Assembly: GCA_002480735.1 (NCBI GenBank)
Contig: DLCS01000097.1
Coordinates: 1 to 9,873 of the forward strand
Source: Bacillaceae bacterium UBA7792
GTDB taxonomy: Bacteria > Bacillota > Bacilli > Bacillales > Cytobacillaceae
DNA: 9,873 bases
Reading direction: 5' to 3'
Of this stretch, positions 1 to 7,370 are shown piece after piece. The notes beneath the pieces were generated by a model. The model did no database searches, was not told the origin of the DNA, and worked only from the letters and a program-made list of their open reading frames with translations. How positions within the stretch are numbered: the stretch's first letter is position 1; each line of letters begins with the position of its first letter. Both the position numbers and the translations under genes were made by a program.

Positions 1-1561
1 TTCCGATCTGACGGGATAAGCCTTCAATCTTAATATCCATTTGAAGAGCTGTGACCCCTTTTGCCGTTCCAGCTACCTTAAAGTCCATATCCCCGAGATG
101 ATCCTCCATCCCTTGAATATCGGTCAAAACAGTATAATGTTCACCTGACTTAACAAGTCCCATGGCAATTCCAGCAACAGGGGCCTTGATTGGTACACCC
201 GCATCCATCATCGCCAATGTACTCGCACAAATGCTAGCCTGTGAGGTAGAACCGTTAGACTCCAGAACCTCTGAGACAAGACGAATCGTATATGGAAAGT
301 CACTTTCCGGTGGGATAATTGGTTCTAATGCACGTTCTCCAAGAGCACCATGTCCAATTTCTCGGCGACCTGGTCCTCTAATTGGTCCGGTTTCCCCCAC
401 GCTAAAGCTTGGGAAATTATAGTGATGCATAAAGCGTTTTTCCTCTTCAAGTCCCAAACCATCAAGGATTTGAACATCACCTAGCGCTCCAAGGGTACAA
501 ATGCTTAATGCTTGAGTTTGTCCACGTGTAAATAAGCCTGAGCCATGGGTACGTGGCAATATGCCAACTTCAGAGGAGAGCGGGCGAATTTCATCTGGGT
601 TACGACCATCAGGACGAACCTTCTCTTCTGTGATTAAGCGTCTTACTTCCCCTTTTACAAGCTTGTCCAGAATGATGCTTACTTGTTTGAGGTCATCCTC
701 ATCTGCTTCTTGTTCTTCATAATGAGCGATTACTTTAGCCTTAACCGCCTGGATGGCATCCTCACGTGCATGCTTTTCTGGAACCTGAATCGCTTCGATC
801 ATTTCTTTTTCGCATGCCTCGCGAATCTCCTGCTCCAATTGTTCATCCGTATTAAAAAGCACAATTTCCATCTTCGGTTTGCCGACCTTAGCTGCCACTT
901 CTTCTTGGAAGGCAATGAGACGCTTAATTTCTTCATGACCAAACATGATCGCTTCCAGCATGGTTTCTTCAGGTACTTCATCCGCTCCTGCCTCTACCAT
1001 ATTGATTGCATCCTTTGTGCCAGCAACAACCAAGTGGATATCACTCTGTTCGGATTGCTCAACATTTGGATTAATAATAAAATTACCGTTGACACGACCT
1101 ACCGTAACACCTGCAATCGGACCTTCAAAAGGAATATCCGAAATACATAATGCCAAGGAAGAGCCAAACATCGCAGCCATTTCGGAGGAACAATCCTGAT
1201 CCACGCTCATGACCATACTAATAACCTGTACCTCATTACGGAATCCATCCGCAAATAACGGACGAATTGGACGGTCAATTAGGCGGCTTGCTAAGATCGC
1301 CTTTTCACTTGGACGACCTTCCCTTTTAATAAATCCACCCGGAATTTTTCCAACGGCGTATAGTCTTTCTTCATAATTAACTGTTAATGGGAAAAAATCG
1401 AGCTTCTTTGGCTCTTTTGACGCTGTCGCTGTACTCAATACAGCTGTGTCCCCATAGCGAACCAACACGGCACCATTTGCCTGTTTTGCCAATTGACCAA
1501 TTTCAACAGTCAATGGGCGGCCGGCCCATTCTATAGAAAAGATCTGCTTTTCTTGTACCAT
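1..1561 (-). CDS. pnp: Polyribonucleotide nucleotidyltransferase (PNPase), 5' part, truncated by window edge
   Basis: PNPase degrades RNA 3' to 5' by phosphorolysis and is a main mRNA-decay exonuclease in Bacillus. The ATG at 1561 opens a frame ([20 protein letters not shown]...) that stays open for 520 codons to the window edge. It is preceded by AGAGAGGGG, with 10 bases between AGGGG and the ATG. Visible parts are the first RNase PH-like core (about 10-145, with [11 protein letters not shown] at 97-107), the all-helical linker (about 200-305), and the second RNase PH core from about 310. In the second core [19 protein letters not shown] (481-499) carries the residues expected to bind metal or phosphate: D487, D493 and K495, equivalent to E. 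coli D486, D492 and K494. The B. subtilis protein is about 705 residues, so roughly 185 residues with the KH and S1 RNA-binding domains lie outside. The gene is last in the series and separated from rpsO by a terminator, so it probably also has its own promoter. Confidence 0.98.
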   Translation of the reverse strand, partial: MVQEKQIFSIEWAGRPLTVEIGQLAKQANGAVLVRYGDTAVLSTATASKEPKKLDFFPLTVNYEERLYAVGKIPGGFIKREGRPSEKAILASRLIDRPIRPLFADGFRNEVQVISMVMSVDQDCSSEMAAMFGSSLALCISDIPFEGPIAGVTVGRVNGNFIINPNVEQSEQSDIHLVVAGTKDAINMVEAGADEVPEETMLEAIMFGHEEIKRLIAFQEEVAAKVGKPKMEIVLFNTDEQLEQEIREACEKEMIEAIQVPEKHAREDAIQAVKAKVIAHYEEQEADEDDLKQVSIILDKLVKGEVRRLITEEKVRPDGRNPDEIRPLSSEVGILPRTHGSGLFTRGQTQALSICTLGALGDVQILDGLGLEEEKRFMHHYNFPSFSVGETGPIRGPGRREIGHGALGERALEPIIPPESDFPYTIRLVSEVLESNGSTSQASICASTLAMMDAGVPIKAPVAGIAMGLVKSGEHYTVLTDIQGMEDHLGDMDFKVAGTAKGVTALQMDIKIEGLSRQIG

Positions 1562-1586
1562 ATTTTTCAAACCCCTCTCTTACTAA

Positions 1587-1596
1587 CTCCTAGGAG
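1587..1596. promoter_or_regulatory. 10-bp palindrome just upstream of the pnp ribosome binding site
   Basis: CTCCTAGGAG is perfectly self-complementary and lies 8 bases before the AGAGAGGGG ribosome binding site of pnp. In the mRNA its CUCCU half could pair with the AGGGG of the binding site (one G-U pair), which would hide it. That regulatory role is inference; the palindrome itself is seen directly. Confidence 0.3.
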
Positions 1597-1626
1597 ATTT
1601 AGCTTATTCAAACTTTATAATTAATT

Positions 1627-1651
1627 TCATCCCATTCAGAAATGAGGATGA
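1627..1651 (-). promoter_or_regulatory. Bulged hairpin in the pnp leader
   Basis: On the minus strand TCATCC-T-CATT-TCTG-AATG-GGATGA folds into a 6-bp plus 4-bp stem with a single bulged T and a 4-base loop. No T-tract follows, so it is not a terminator. It lies about 65 bases before the pnp start. In E. coli a leader hairpin mediates PNPase autoregulation through RNase III cleavage; a comparable role here is only a possibility. Confidence 0.4.
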
Positions 1652-1773
1652 CCATTATTTTCAGTTTTAGCAGGTATTACTTTTCTTTGTCCAGCTACAC
1701 TAAGAAATACTTCAAAGGTTGAACATCACACTGTCTATAGTATGCACCGGATAGCCAATACTTAAAATAAGTG

Positions 1774-1802
1774 ATTATGTATATATTTTCCAAGTTTTTC
1801 AT
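1774..1802 (-). promoter_or_regulatory. Candidate sigma-A promoter for pnp
   Basis: On the minus strand ATGAAA (1802-1797) and CATAAT (1779-1774) are separated by 17 bases and match the TTGACA/TATAAT consensus at 4 of 6 and 5 of 6 positions. It lies directly downstream of the rpsO terminator, where an independent pnp promoter would be expected, and predicts a leader of roughly 205 bases. The region is AT-rich, so chance matches are possible. Confidence 0.45.
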
Positions 1803-1806
1803 GCTA

Positions 1807-1834
1807 ACAAAAAAGCGGGAAAAATCCCGCTTTT
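1807..1834 (-). terminator. Intrinsic terminator after rpsO
   Basis: A perfect 10-bp inverted repeat (AAAAGCGGGA / TCCCGCTTTT) with a 4-base loop is followed on the minus strand by further T residues and then GTTAG. It lies 48 bases past the rpsO stop codon. The stem's GCGGGA core and T-run make this the clearest intrinsic terminator in the window. The A-run on the other side makes the structure nearly symmetrical, but there is no plus-strand gene for it to serve. Confidence 0.88.
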
Positions 1835-1882
1835 CTGTAATGAAAAATCTAGCTACAGGGATAACCCCTTCTGCTTTAGATT

Positions 1883-2152
1883 TTATCGACGTAATCCAAG
1901 TCTGTTGATTAACTCACGATAACGTTGAACATCTTTGTTACGTAGGTAAGTTAATAGGTTACGACGTCTACCTACCATTTTTAAAAGACCGCGACGTGAA
2001 TGGTGGTCTTTCTTATGAGTACGTAAATGTTCATTTAAGTTGTTAATCTCTTCTGTAAGGACAGCGATTTGAACCTCTGGTGAACCAGTATCAGTGTCGT
2101 GTGTTTTGAACTCGTTAATAAGCTCATTCTTACGTTCTTTTGTGATTGCCAT
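1883..2152 (-). CDS. rpsO: 30S ribosomal protein S15
   Basis: S15 binds 16S rRNA in the central domain and is a primary assembly protein of the 30S platform. The 89-residue product has the usual family length and hallmark segments: [14 protein letters not shown] near residue 23, [12 protein letters not shown] near 46, and the basic end NRLGLRR. I chose the ATG at 2152 because it follows AGGAGGTG at good spacing and gives the family-typical N-terminus [11 protein letters not shown]. An in-frame GTG three codons upstream lies within the ribosome binding site itself. The gene sits between ribF and pnp, has its own promoter-like sequence and structured leader, and is followed by a strong terminator, so it may be transcribed independently as well as from upstream. 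Confidence 0.99.
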   Translation of the reverse strand: MAITKERKNELINEFKTHDTDTGSPEVQIAVLTEEINNLNEHLRTHKKDHHSRRGLLKMVGRRRNLLTYLRNKDVQRYRELINRLGLRR

Positions 2153-2190
2153 CCGTTTCACCTCCTAATTCTTAATCCCCAAATGCTCTA

Positions 2191-2214
2191 GCAAGCGTCG
2201 GTGAGTCGACTTGC
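2191..2214 (-). promoter_or_regulatory. Structured rpsO leader, candidate S15 autoregulatory RNA
   Basis: On the minus strand GCAAG-TCG-ACTCAC-CGA-CG-CTTGC folds into a 5-bp and a 3-bp helix separated by a 2-base bulge, with a 6-base loop. It lies 38 bases before the rpsO ATG and downstream of the candidate promoter, so it would be in the 5' leader. S15 is known to repress its own mRNA through leader RNA structures in several bacteria, including Geobacillus stearothermophilus. I cannot confirm that this fold matches a published S15-binding class. Confidence 0.45.
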
Positions 2215-2241
2215 CAAGCAAAGGTTCTCTTATTCATTCAC

Positions 2242-2277
2242 GTTATTAAGAATACAACTTTTTATGACAAAAAGCAA
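2242..2277 (-). promoter_or_regulatory. Candidate sigma-A promoter(s) for rpsO
   Basis: Two overlapping candidates are visible on the minus strand. TTGTCA (2270-2265) and AATAAC (2247-2242) are 17 bases apart and match the consensus at 5 and 4 positions. TTGCTT (2277-2272) and TATTCT (2254-2249) are also 17 bases apart and match at 3 and 4 positions. Either would start a transcript about 80-90 bases before the rpsO ATG, including the leader hairpin. Confidence 0.45.
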
Positions 2278-2323
2278 GAACAAACTATATTTTTCGCTTA
2301 TTGGATCACCATGATGACTGAAA

Positions 2324-3274
2324 TTAGTTGTTACGTAAAAGAAAATAATCTTGGGCAATCTGCTTGTCTTTTTCAATTTGCTGAACGAGTTCCTCAATGG
2401 ATGAGAATTTCATCTCGGAACGAATGGGCTGATGCCATTCAATGATTACTTCCTGCCCGTAAATATCCTGATCAAATTGAAAAATATGCACCTCAATGGA
2501 TGGCTTGTGATTCTGCTCAGTCTTGAATGTTGGTTTATGCCCAACATTACATACGCCTTCATGCCAATTTCCATTCACATAGAACCGGACGGTATACACT
2601 CCAACTGGAGGAACAAAATAAGATTCATCAATACTTGTATTGGCTGTCGGAAACCCAATTGTTCTACCTCTCTTATCCCCGTGCACAACTACACCGCTCG
2701 TTGTATAGTATCTGCCCAAAAAATCAACAAGCTTATGAACTTGCCCCTCTTTAAGAGCTTTGCGAATTAAGGTTGAACTGATTTTCTCATGGCCAAATGA
2801 CAGCTTTGGCACAACGGTAGAATCAAATTTATTCCGTGAATGAAATGGCAAGGTTTCCATTGTCCCTTTCCCCATTTTTCCATAGGTATAGTCAAATCCT
2901 GCCACCACATGGATCACATTTAAACCAATGATATATTGATCAACAAATTCCTGCGGCAATAGATTCGCAAATTCACTCGTAAAATGGACAATAAATAAGT
3001 AGTCAACCTGTAATTCAGCAATTAATCTTTCCTTTTCTTTGATCGGAGTGATATATTCTACATGCTTTACATTTCCTCGAAGCACCACAGATGGATGCGG
3101 ATCAAAGGTCATGACCGCACTTTTTACTCCTCTTTTTTCCGCAATTCTAACGGCTGTCTTGATGACCTCCTGATGTCCTAAATGGACCCCATCAAAAAAA
3201 CCAAGAGCCATTACCATGGGTGAAAAATCGGTTTGTCTTATCCGATGGGGATGATGAATATGAATGACTTCCAC
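2324..3274 (-). CDS. ribF: Bifunctional riboflavin kinase / FAD synthetase
   Basis: RibF (called RibC in B. subtilis) phosphorylates riboflavin to FMN and adenylylates FMN to FAD in the cytoplasm. The N-terminal nucleotidyltransferase domain (about 1-180) shows GFFDGVHLGHQ with the HLGH motif at 31-34, TFDPHP at 56-61 and KISSTLIR at 164-171. The C-terminal flavokinase domain follows with GDKRGRTIGFPTAN (199-212), containing the ATP-binding PTAN, and PPVGVYTVR at 222-230. I chose GTG at 3274: it gives MEVIHIHHPH, resembling the B. subtilis N-terminus, a 316-residue length like that homologue, and AGGTGAG at suitable spacing. An in-frame GTG at 3286, after AGAGGA, would add four residues and cannot be excluded. 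No FMN riboswitch is visible upstream, as expected for a gene in this operon rather than in the riboflavin-biosynthesis operon. Confidence 0.97.
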   Translation of the reverse strand: MEVIHIHHPHRIRQTDFSPMVMALGFFDGVHLGHQEVIKTAVRIAEKRGVKSAVMTFDPHPSVVLRGNVKHVEYITPIKEKERLIAELQVDYLFIVHFTSEFANLLPQEFVDQYIIGLNVIHVVAGFDYTYGKMGKGTMETLPFHSRNKFDSTVVPKLSFGHEKISSTLIRKALKEGQVHKLVDFLGRYYTTSGVVVHGDKRGRTIGFPTANTSIDESYFVPPVGVYTVRFYVNGNWHEGVCNVGHKPTFKTEQNHKPSIEVHIFQFDQDIYGQEVIIEWHQPIRSEMKFSSIEELVQQIEKDKQIAQDYFLLRNN

Positions 3275-3292
3275 TTTGCTTCTCACCTAATT

Positions 3293-3341
3293 CCTCTAGA
3301 GGAGGGTTCACTACCCGCTAAGGTACGAAGAAGCTACCCTC
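3293..3341 (-). promoter_or_regulatory. Inverted repeats in the truB-ribF spacer
   Basis: The 87-base spacer holds a perfect 10-bp palindrome CCTCTAGAGG (3293-3302) directly next to the ribF start region, and a longer-range 6-bp inverted repeat GAGGGT / ACCCTC (3302-3307 with 3336-3341). Just after truB there is also an A/T-only palindrome (3348-3363). None has a terminator-like T-tract on the minus strand. The CCTCTAGAGG element overlaps purines that could serve the GTG at 3286, so folding could influence ribF start choice. That is inference. Confidence 0.3.
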
Positions 3342-3361
3342 GTTTTAAAAAATAATTATTT

Positions 3362-4273
3362 TTAAACACGCAACACTTTTGTAGGCTTCATTAGGCCTTC
3401 CTTCATAGGATGGGCCTGATATATAGCAAGTGCTTGTCCGTCAGCTTCTGTGACCACAATAGGGCCCTTTTCAGCTTTGAATGGTTCTGGGACGGACAGA
3501 ATAGCACCATTTTTCACTTTCTCAATTAATTTATCACTTATTACGTATTTCGGCAAATCATTAAGAGCCATTTCAATGGGTCGTAACACTTCATGAATCG
3601 TGCCTTCCACTGTAAGCTTCTCAACATCTGAAAATGTAAGGCAATCCTCTAATGTGAAAGCCGCAGCTTGAACTCTTGTTAAGGCAGACATATGTGCAGG
3701 ATAACCTAATTTCTCTCCAATCATGACGGCCAGCGTTCTAATGTAGGTCCCTTTACTACAAGAGACTCTAAAGCGAAAGGAGATCGTCTCTCCCTCATAT
3801 AGAGCTTGCTCATCCAATAATTCAATCGAATAGATCTTGACCACTCTTGAAGGACGTTCCACCTCAATTCCTTGTCTTGCGTATTCATAAAGTCTCTTTC
3901 CATTCACCTTCACAGCCGAATACATGGGAGGAGTTTGTGTAATTTCACCAGTCAACTCTTCTAGAACACGTAAAATTTCTTGCTTTGTTATGATTTTGTC
4001 CACCGATTTTTGGCAAACGACTTCCCCTGTAGCATCCTCTGTTGTTGTTGAAAAGCCTATTGTCACTTCTCCTTCATAGCTCTTTCCTGCATCTGTTATG
4101 TATTCTGCTACCTTCGTAGCGCGGCCAAGGCAGATGGGCAAAACACCATCCACCTCAGGATCTAGAGTTCCCGTATGTCCAATTTTCTTCATCCTTAATA
4201 TTTTTCTAAGCTTGAAGACGCAGTCATGGGAGGTCATTCCCTTTGGTTTGTATAATGGTAATATCCCGTCCAT
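3362..4273 (-). CDS. truB: tRNA pseudouridine(55) synthase
   Basis: TruB isomerises U55 to pseudouridine in the T-arm of nearly all tRNAs. The 303-residue product is close to the usual Bacillus length of about 309. It opens with MDGILPLYKPKGMTS (motif I) and has GHTGTLDPEVDGVLP at 32-46, where D38 is the expected catalytic aspartate. YSAVKVNGKRLYEYARQG (near 118-135) and CSKGTYIRTLA (near 172-182) are the other conserved TruB blocks. The C-terminal region (about 240-303) carries the small PUA-like domain typical of Gram-positive TruB. The ATG at 4273 follows GAGGGAATGGT at acceptable spacing. The gene lies between rbfA and ribF in the conserved order; 103 bases containing a hairpin separate it from rbfA. 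Confidence 0.98.
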   Translation of the reverse strand: MDGILPLYKPKGMTSHDCVFKLRKILRMKKIGHTGTLDPEVDGVLPICLGRATKVAEYITDAGKSYEGEVTIGFSTTTEDATGEVVCQKSVDKIITKQEILRVLEELTGEITQTPPMYSAVKVNGKRLYEYARQGIEVERPSRVVKIYSIELLDEQALYEGETISFRFRVSCSKGTYIRTLAVMIGEKLGYPAHMSALTRVQAAAFTLEDCLTFSDVEKLTVEGTIHEVLRPIEMALNDLPKYVISDKLIEKVKNGAILSVPEPFKAEKGPIVVTEADGQALAIYQAHPMKEGLMKPTKVLRV

Positions 4274-4332
4274 ACCATTCCCTCATTTCAGTTATTAAAA
4301 TAAATAATCCGTATGAAAACAGTTTTTCAAAA

Positions 4333-4364
4333 TAGCAAAAGGATAGACATACCCGTCTATCCCT
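4333..4364 (-). terminator. Terminator-like hairpin between rbfA and truB
   Basis: On the minus strand GGATAGAC and GTCTATCC form a perfect 8-bp stem around a 6-base loop, extendable by a G-U and an A-U pair, and TTTTGCTATTTT follows. It begins just 13 bases after the rbfA stop codon. The stem is less GC-rich and the T-tract is interrupted, so it may act as a partial terminator or as an mRNA-processing or 3'-stabilising structure within the operon. Confidence 0.5.
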
Positions 4365-4376
4365 CCACTTGATATC

Positions 4377-4748
4377 CTATTCTTCCGTTTCTTTATCCTT
4401 CGATTGATTTTCTTCGTGAAGCTGATAAAGAAGGGAATCGATTCGATTACCATAGTCCATTGATTCATCAAATTCAAATGTAATTTCAGGTGTTTTCCGT
4501 AAACGGATTCTTTGCCCTATCTCTGAACGGATGAACCCTTTAGCTTTGGCAAGCCCCTTCAAAGTGTTTTCCTTTTGTTCTGCGTCTCCCAATACGGAGA
4601 TAAACACTTTTGCTTGCTGAAGATCCCCAGTAACTTGAACATCTGTCACCGTAACAAAACCAATTCTTGGATCCTTGATTTTTCGTCCGATAATGTCGCC
4701 AAGTTCTTTTTTCATTTGCTCCCCAACACGGTGCGATCTAAGGCTCAT
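4377..4748 (-). CDS. rbfA: 30S ribosome-binding factor A
   Basis: RbfA is a small KH-fold protein that binds the immature 30S subunit and helps 16S rRNA maturation, and is linked to cold adaptation. The 123-residue product has the family N-terminus [20 protein letters not shown], then [30 protein letters not shown] (about 25-54), and the conserved segment [21 protein letters not shown] (about 80-100). It ends in a short charged tail, KDKETEE. The ATG at 4748 follows AGAGGTGAT at about 7 bases. In B. subtilis ylxP lies immediately upstream; here infB is the direct upstream neighbour, 86 bases away. Confidence 0.98.
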   Translation of the reverse strand: MSLRSHRVGEQMKKELGDIIGRKIKDPRIGFVTVTDVQVTGDLQQAKVFISVLGDAEQKENTLKGLAKAKGFIRSEIGQRIRLRKTPEITFEFDESMDYGNRIDSLLYQLHEENQSKDKETEE

Positions 4749-4773
4749 AGTAAATCACCTCTAGTTTAATCAA

Positions 4774-4813
4774 AAGACTCCTTTACAAAAGTAAAAGATT
4801 GAAAAGGAGTCTT
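4774..4813 (-). promoter_or_regulatory. 11-bp perfect hairpin between infB and rbfA
   Basis: AAGACTCCTTT and AAAGGAGTCTT are perfect complements separated by an 18-base loop, and on the minus strand TTGATT follows. It occupies most of the 86-base gap where Bacillus genomes usually carry ylxP, and ends about 10 bases before the rbfA ribosome binding site. The stem has about 36% GC, the loop is large and the T-tract weak, so efficient termination is unlikely; attenuation, RNA processing or a relic of a deletion are alternatives. The inverted repeat is seen directly and its role is inference. Confidence 0.6.
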
Positions 4814-4834
4814 GGAACAGAAAATCTAGTCCTT

Positions 4835-7054
4835 TTAACGTTCCACTTCTTCCATAATATATGCTTCGATGACGTCGCCTTCTTTAACATCGTTGAAGTT
4901 CTTGATGGTAATTCCACATTCGTAGCCTTGGGCTACTTCTTTCACATCGTCTTTAAAGCGTTTCAGTGCGTCAATTTCACCTTCATAAATGACAATTCCG
5001 TCACGGATCACACGAACTCCGCTATGGCGAGTAATTTTTCCATCTGTGACATAGGAGCCTGCAATCGTTCCGATTTTGGAAACCTTGAAGGTTTGACGAA
5101 CCTCAGCTTGACCGATAATTTTCTCTTCAAATTCTGGATCAAGCATTCCCTTCATGGCCGCTTCAATTTCTTCAATGGCCTTATAAATGATGCGGTGAAG
5201 TCGAATATCAACACCTTCAGCCTCTGCAGTACGCTTCGCATTATTGTCAGGGCGCACGTTAAAGCCAATCACGATCGCATTGGATGCTGCTGCTAATGTA
5301 ATATCAGATTCATTTATTGCACCTACGCCTGTGTGAATGATTTTAACATTGACTCCTTCCACATCAAGCTTTTGGAAAGCTGCAGCAACGGCTTCAACGG
5401 AACCTTGAACGTCTGCCTTAACGATTAGATTTAATTCCTTCATTTCCCCTTGCTTCAAATGGTCAAAGAGATTATCCAGACTTACTCTTGTCTTCTCGCT
5501 TCTTTGAGCTTGGATAGCGCGGGATGCACGTGCCTCACCGACTTGACGAGCTGTTTTCTCATCATCGAAGACGACAAAGCGATCCCCTGCTTGTGGGACG
5601 TCATTTAAGCCCATAATTTCAACAGGAGTAGATGGACCCGCCTCTTTTACACGTCGACCGAGATCGTTCACCATCGCACGAACACGACCATAAGTGTTTC
5701 CAACAACGATTGGATCTCCAACCTTTAATGTACCATTTTGAACCAAAAGTGTGGCAACAGAACCGCGACCCTTATCTAGCTGTGCCTCAATAACCGTACC
5801 AACGGCTTTACGATTAGGATTTGCTTTATACTCTTCTACTTCGCTGACAAGAAGAATCATTTCTAAAAGGGTATCAATGCCTTCACCAGTTAACGCAGAA
5901 ATCGGTACGAAAATGGTATCCCCACCCCATGCTTCTGGAATTAAACCATGCTCTGTTAACTCCTGCATGACGCGATCAGGATTCGCTGATTCCTTATCCA
6001 TCTTATTCACTGCCACAATAATCGGCACTTCAGCAGCTTTGGCATGGTTGATCGCTTCAATCGTTTGCGGCATGACACCGTCATCGGCTGCAACGACTAA
6101 AATGGTAATGTCCGTAATTTTCGCACCACGAGCTCGCATGGTTGTAAATGCAGCATGCCCTGGTGTATCAAGGAACGTTATTTTCTTTCCATTTTCCTCA
6201 ACCTGATAAGCGCCGATATGCTGAGTTATTCCACCAGCTTCTCCTGCTGTTACCTTCGTATTACGAATGGAATCAAGGGTTGTTGTTTTCCCGTGGTCCA
6301 CGTGACCCATGATCGTTACAACGGAAGGTCTCTCCTGCAGCTCTGTCTCATCATCCTCAGTGAAATACACCTCTAAATCGGTAACATCCACCTTAATTTC
6401 TTCTTCCACTTCGACCCCATATTCGGAGGCAATTAATTCAATGGCATCTTTGTCAAGGTCTTGATTAATCGTTGCCATCACACCTAAAAGGAATAATTTT
6501 TTAATGATCTCAGAAGGCTCGCGGTGAAGTTTTTTTGCTAATTCCGCAACCGTTAAAGATTCACTAAATACAATTTTTGTCGGGAGTTCTTTTTCCTTTT
6601 TTGGTTGTGGCGGCTTAGTATTTGTGTGAACCCTTGCTTTTTGCTTATTATTTTTGTTCTTATTTCTGTTTTGATTATTTTGATTGTTGCCCTTAAACAC
6701 TTTATTATTTGATTGATTTTCCCCAGTACCCTTTTTGCCATCACGAGGCTTTGGTGCTGTTTTTACTTTCACCTTGGATGGGCCTGAGTTTTTGTCGTCC
6801 CCTTCATCATAAGAAGTTTTCTTCGCTGGTTGGTCTACCTTTTGCTGAGGAGCAGGCTTCGCCTGTCCTTTCTCCTTTTGAGGCTGTTTGTCTTCTTTAT
6901 TGTTATAAAGACGATCAAGCTTCTTGATTGTATCCCCTTCAATTGTTGTCATATGATTAGAAACCTCAATATTCATTTCTTTTAGTTTTGTCATAAGATC
7001 TTTACTTGAGATATTATGTTTTTTTGCATATTCATGCACTCGAATTTTACTCAT
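4835..7054 (-). CDS. infB: Translation initiation factor IF-2
   Basis: IF2 is the GTPase that places initiator fMet-tRNA on the 30S subunit and promotes 50S joining. The 739-residue product is slightly longer than the 716 of B. subtilis. In order: an N-terminal IF2 domain ([20 protein letters not shown]..., 1-50), a Lys/Gln/Asn-rich low-complexity linker (about 51-158), a second IF2_N domain (about 160-215), then the G domain with GHVDHGKT (250-257), [10 protein letters not shown] switch I, DTPGH (296-300), NKMD (350-353) and SAL (386-388). Domains II to IV fill the rest, ending [21 protein letters not shown] chose the ATG at 7054: it follows GGGGGTG and gives the conserved start. An in-frame 20-codon upstream extension overlaps ylxQ and is not family-like. 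The start lies 4 bases after the ylxQ stop, suggesting translational coupling. Confidence 0.99.
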   Translation of the reverse strand: MSKIRVHEYAKKHNISSKDLMTKLKEMNIEVSNHMTTIEGDTIKKLDRLYNNKEDKQPQKEKGQAKPAPQQKVDQPAKKTSYDEGDDKNSGPSKVKVKTAPKPRDGKKGTGENQSNNKVFKGNNQNNQNRNKNKNNKQKARVHTNTKPPQPKKEKELPTKIVFSESLTVAELAKKLHREPSEIIKKLFLLGVMATINQDLDKDAIELIASEYGVEVEEEIKVDVTDLEVYFTEDDETELQERPSVVTIMGHVDHGKTTTLDSIRNTKVTAGEAGGITQHIGAYQVEENGKKITFLDTPGHAAFTTMRARGAKITDITILVVAADDGVMPQTIEAINHAKAAEVPIIVAVNKMDKESANPDRVMQELTEHGLIPEAWGGDTIFVPISALTGEGIDTLLEMILLVSEVEEYKANPNRKAVGTVIEAQLDKGRGSVATLLVQNGTLKVGDPIVVGNTYGRVRAMVNDLGRRVKEAGPSTPVEIMGLNDVPQAGDRFVVFDDEKTARQVGEARASRAIQAQRSEKTRVSLDNLFDHLKQGEMKELNLIVKADVQGSVEAVAAAFQKLDVEGVNVKIIHTGVGAINESDITLAAASNAIVIGFNVRPDNNAKRTAEAEGVDIRLHRIIYKAIEEIEAAMKGMLDPEFEEKIIGQAEVRQTFKVSKIGTIAGSYVTDGKITRHSGVRVIRDGIVIYEGEIDALKRFKDDVKEVAQGYECGITIKNFNDVKEGDVIEAYIMEEVER

Positions 7055-7058
7055 ACCT

Positions 7059-7370
7059 TCACCCCCGGTAATTTGTATCGAGCATGCTACGCAGCTTTTT
7101 CGCAAAGCCTTCATCTAACACAGCTACAACGACTCGCTCATCTCTCCCAATCGCATGCCCTAATTGTTGTCGATTTTCGACCTTTCTCATTGGTACGTTG
7201 TAGTACGTAGTTTTATCTGTGATGCGTTTTGTAGTATTTACTGACGCATCTTCAGATAGCAATACAAGTTTTGCTTTGCCACTTCGTACTTCTTTTAAAA
7301 CGAGTTCTTCACCCGAAATAATTTTCCGAGCCCGGTTTGCTAGTCCTAAAAACGATTTCCAATCGGACAC
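7059..7370 (-). CDS. ylxQ: L7Ae-family ribosomal-type protein YlxQ (RplGA)
   Basis: This 103-residue protein belongs to the L7Ae/L30e/S12e/Gadd45 RNA-binding fold, whose members often recognise kink-turn RNA. Supporting features are [36 protein letters not shown] near the N-terminus and the downstream segment [38 protein letters not shown], both typical of the YlxQ subfamily. Translation starts at GTG 7370, directly after the ylxR TAA stop with no intervening base, and AAGGAG inside the end of ylxR supplies the ribosome binding site, so the two are probably coupled. It is non-essential in B. subtilis and its exact role is unclear. The gene is conserved between ylxR and infB. Confidence 0.96.
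   Translation of the reverse strand: MSDWKSFLGLANRARKIISGEELVLKEVRSGKAKLVLLSEDASVNTTKRITDKTTYYNVPMRKVENRQQLGHAIGRDERVVVAVLDEGFAKKLRSMLDTNYRG

Larger units (their letters stand above)
1562..1882 (-). other. rpsO-pnp intergenic region (long pnp leader)
   Basis: This 321-base gap has no credible coding frame. Read on the minus strand it holds, in order, the rpsO terminator, a promoter-like sequence, about 115 bases without obvious structure, a bulged hairpin, a short palindrome and the pnp ribosome binding site. The arrangement suggests pnp is expressed partly by read-through of the rpsO terminator and partly from its own promoter, with a leader of about 200 bases. The individual elements are listed separately. 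Confidence 0.7.

Noticed and set aside
683..1150. 155-codon plus-strand open frame antisense to pnp
   Set aside because: It lies wholly within pnp, has no convincing ribosome binding site and its Phe/Cys/Asn-rich translation is typical of an antisense shadow frame.
3275..3361. FMN riboswitch ahead of ribF
   Set aside because: The spacer is under 90 bases and shows none of the conserved multi-helix FMN element segments.
4799..5296. 165-codon plus-strand open frame opposite the end of infB
   Set aside because: It is antisense to the conserved C-terminal domains of IF2, and the Phe/Asn-rich composition fits a shadow frame.
5751..6206. 151-codon plus-strand open frame opposite the IF2 G domain
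   Set aside because: It is antisense to highly conserved coding sequence; its Ser/Ala/Thr-rich translation resembles no known protein.
7055..7114. 20-codon N-terminal extension of infB
   Set aside because: It overlaps the end of ylxQ and lacks family similarity; the ATG at 7054 has a good ribosome binding site and gives the conserved [10 protein letters not shown] start.
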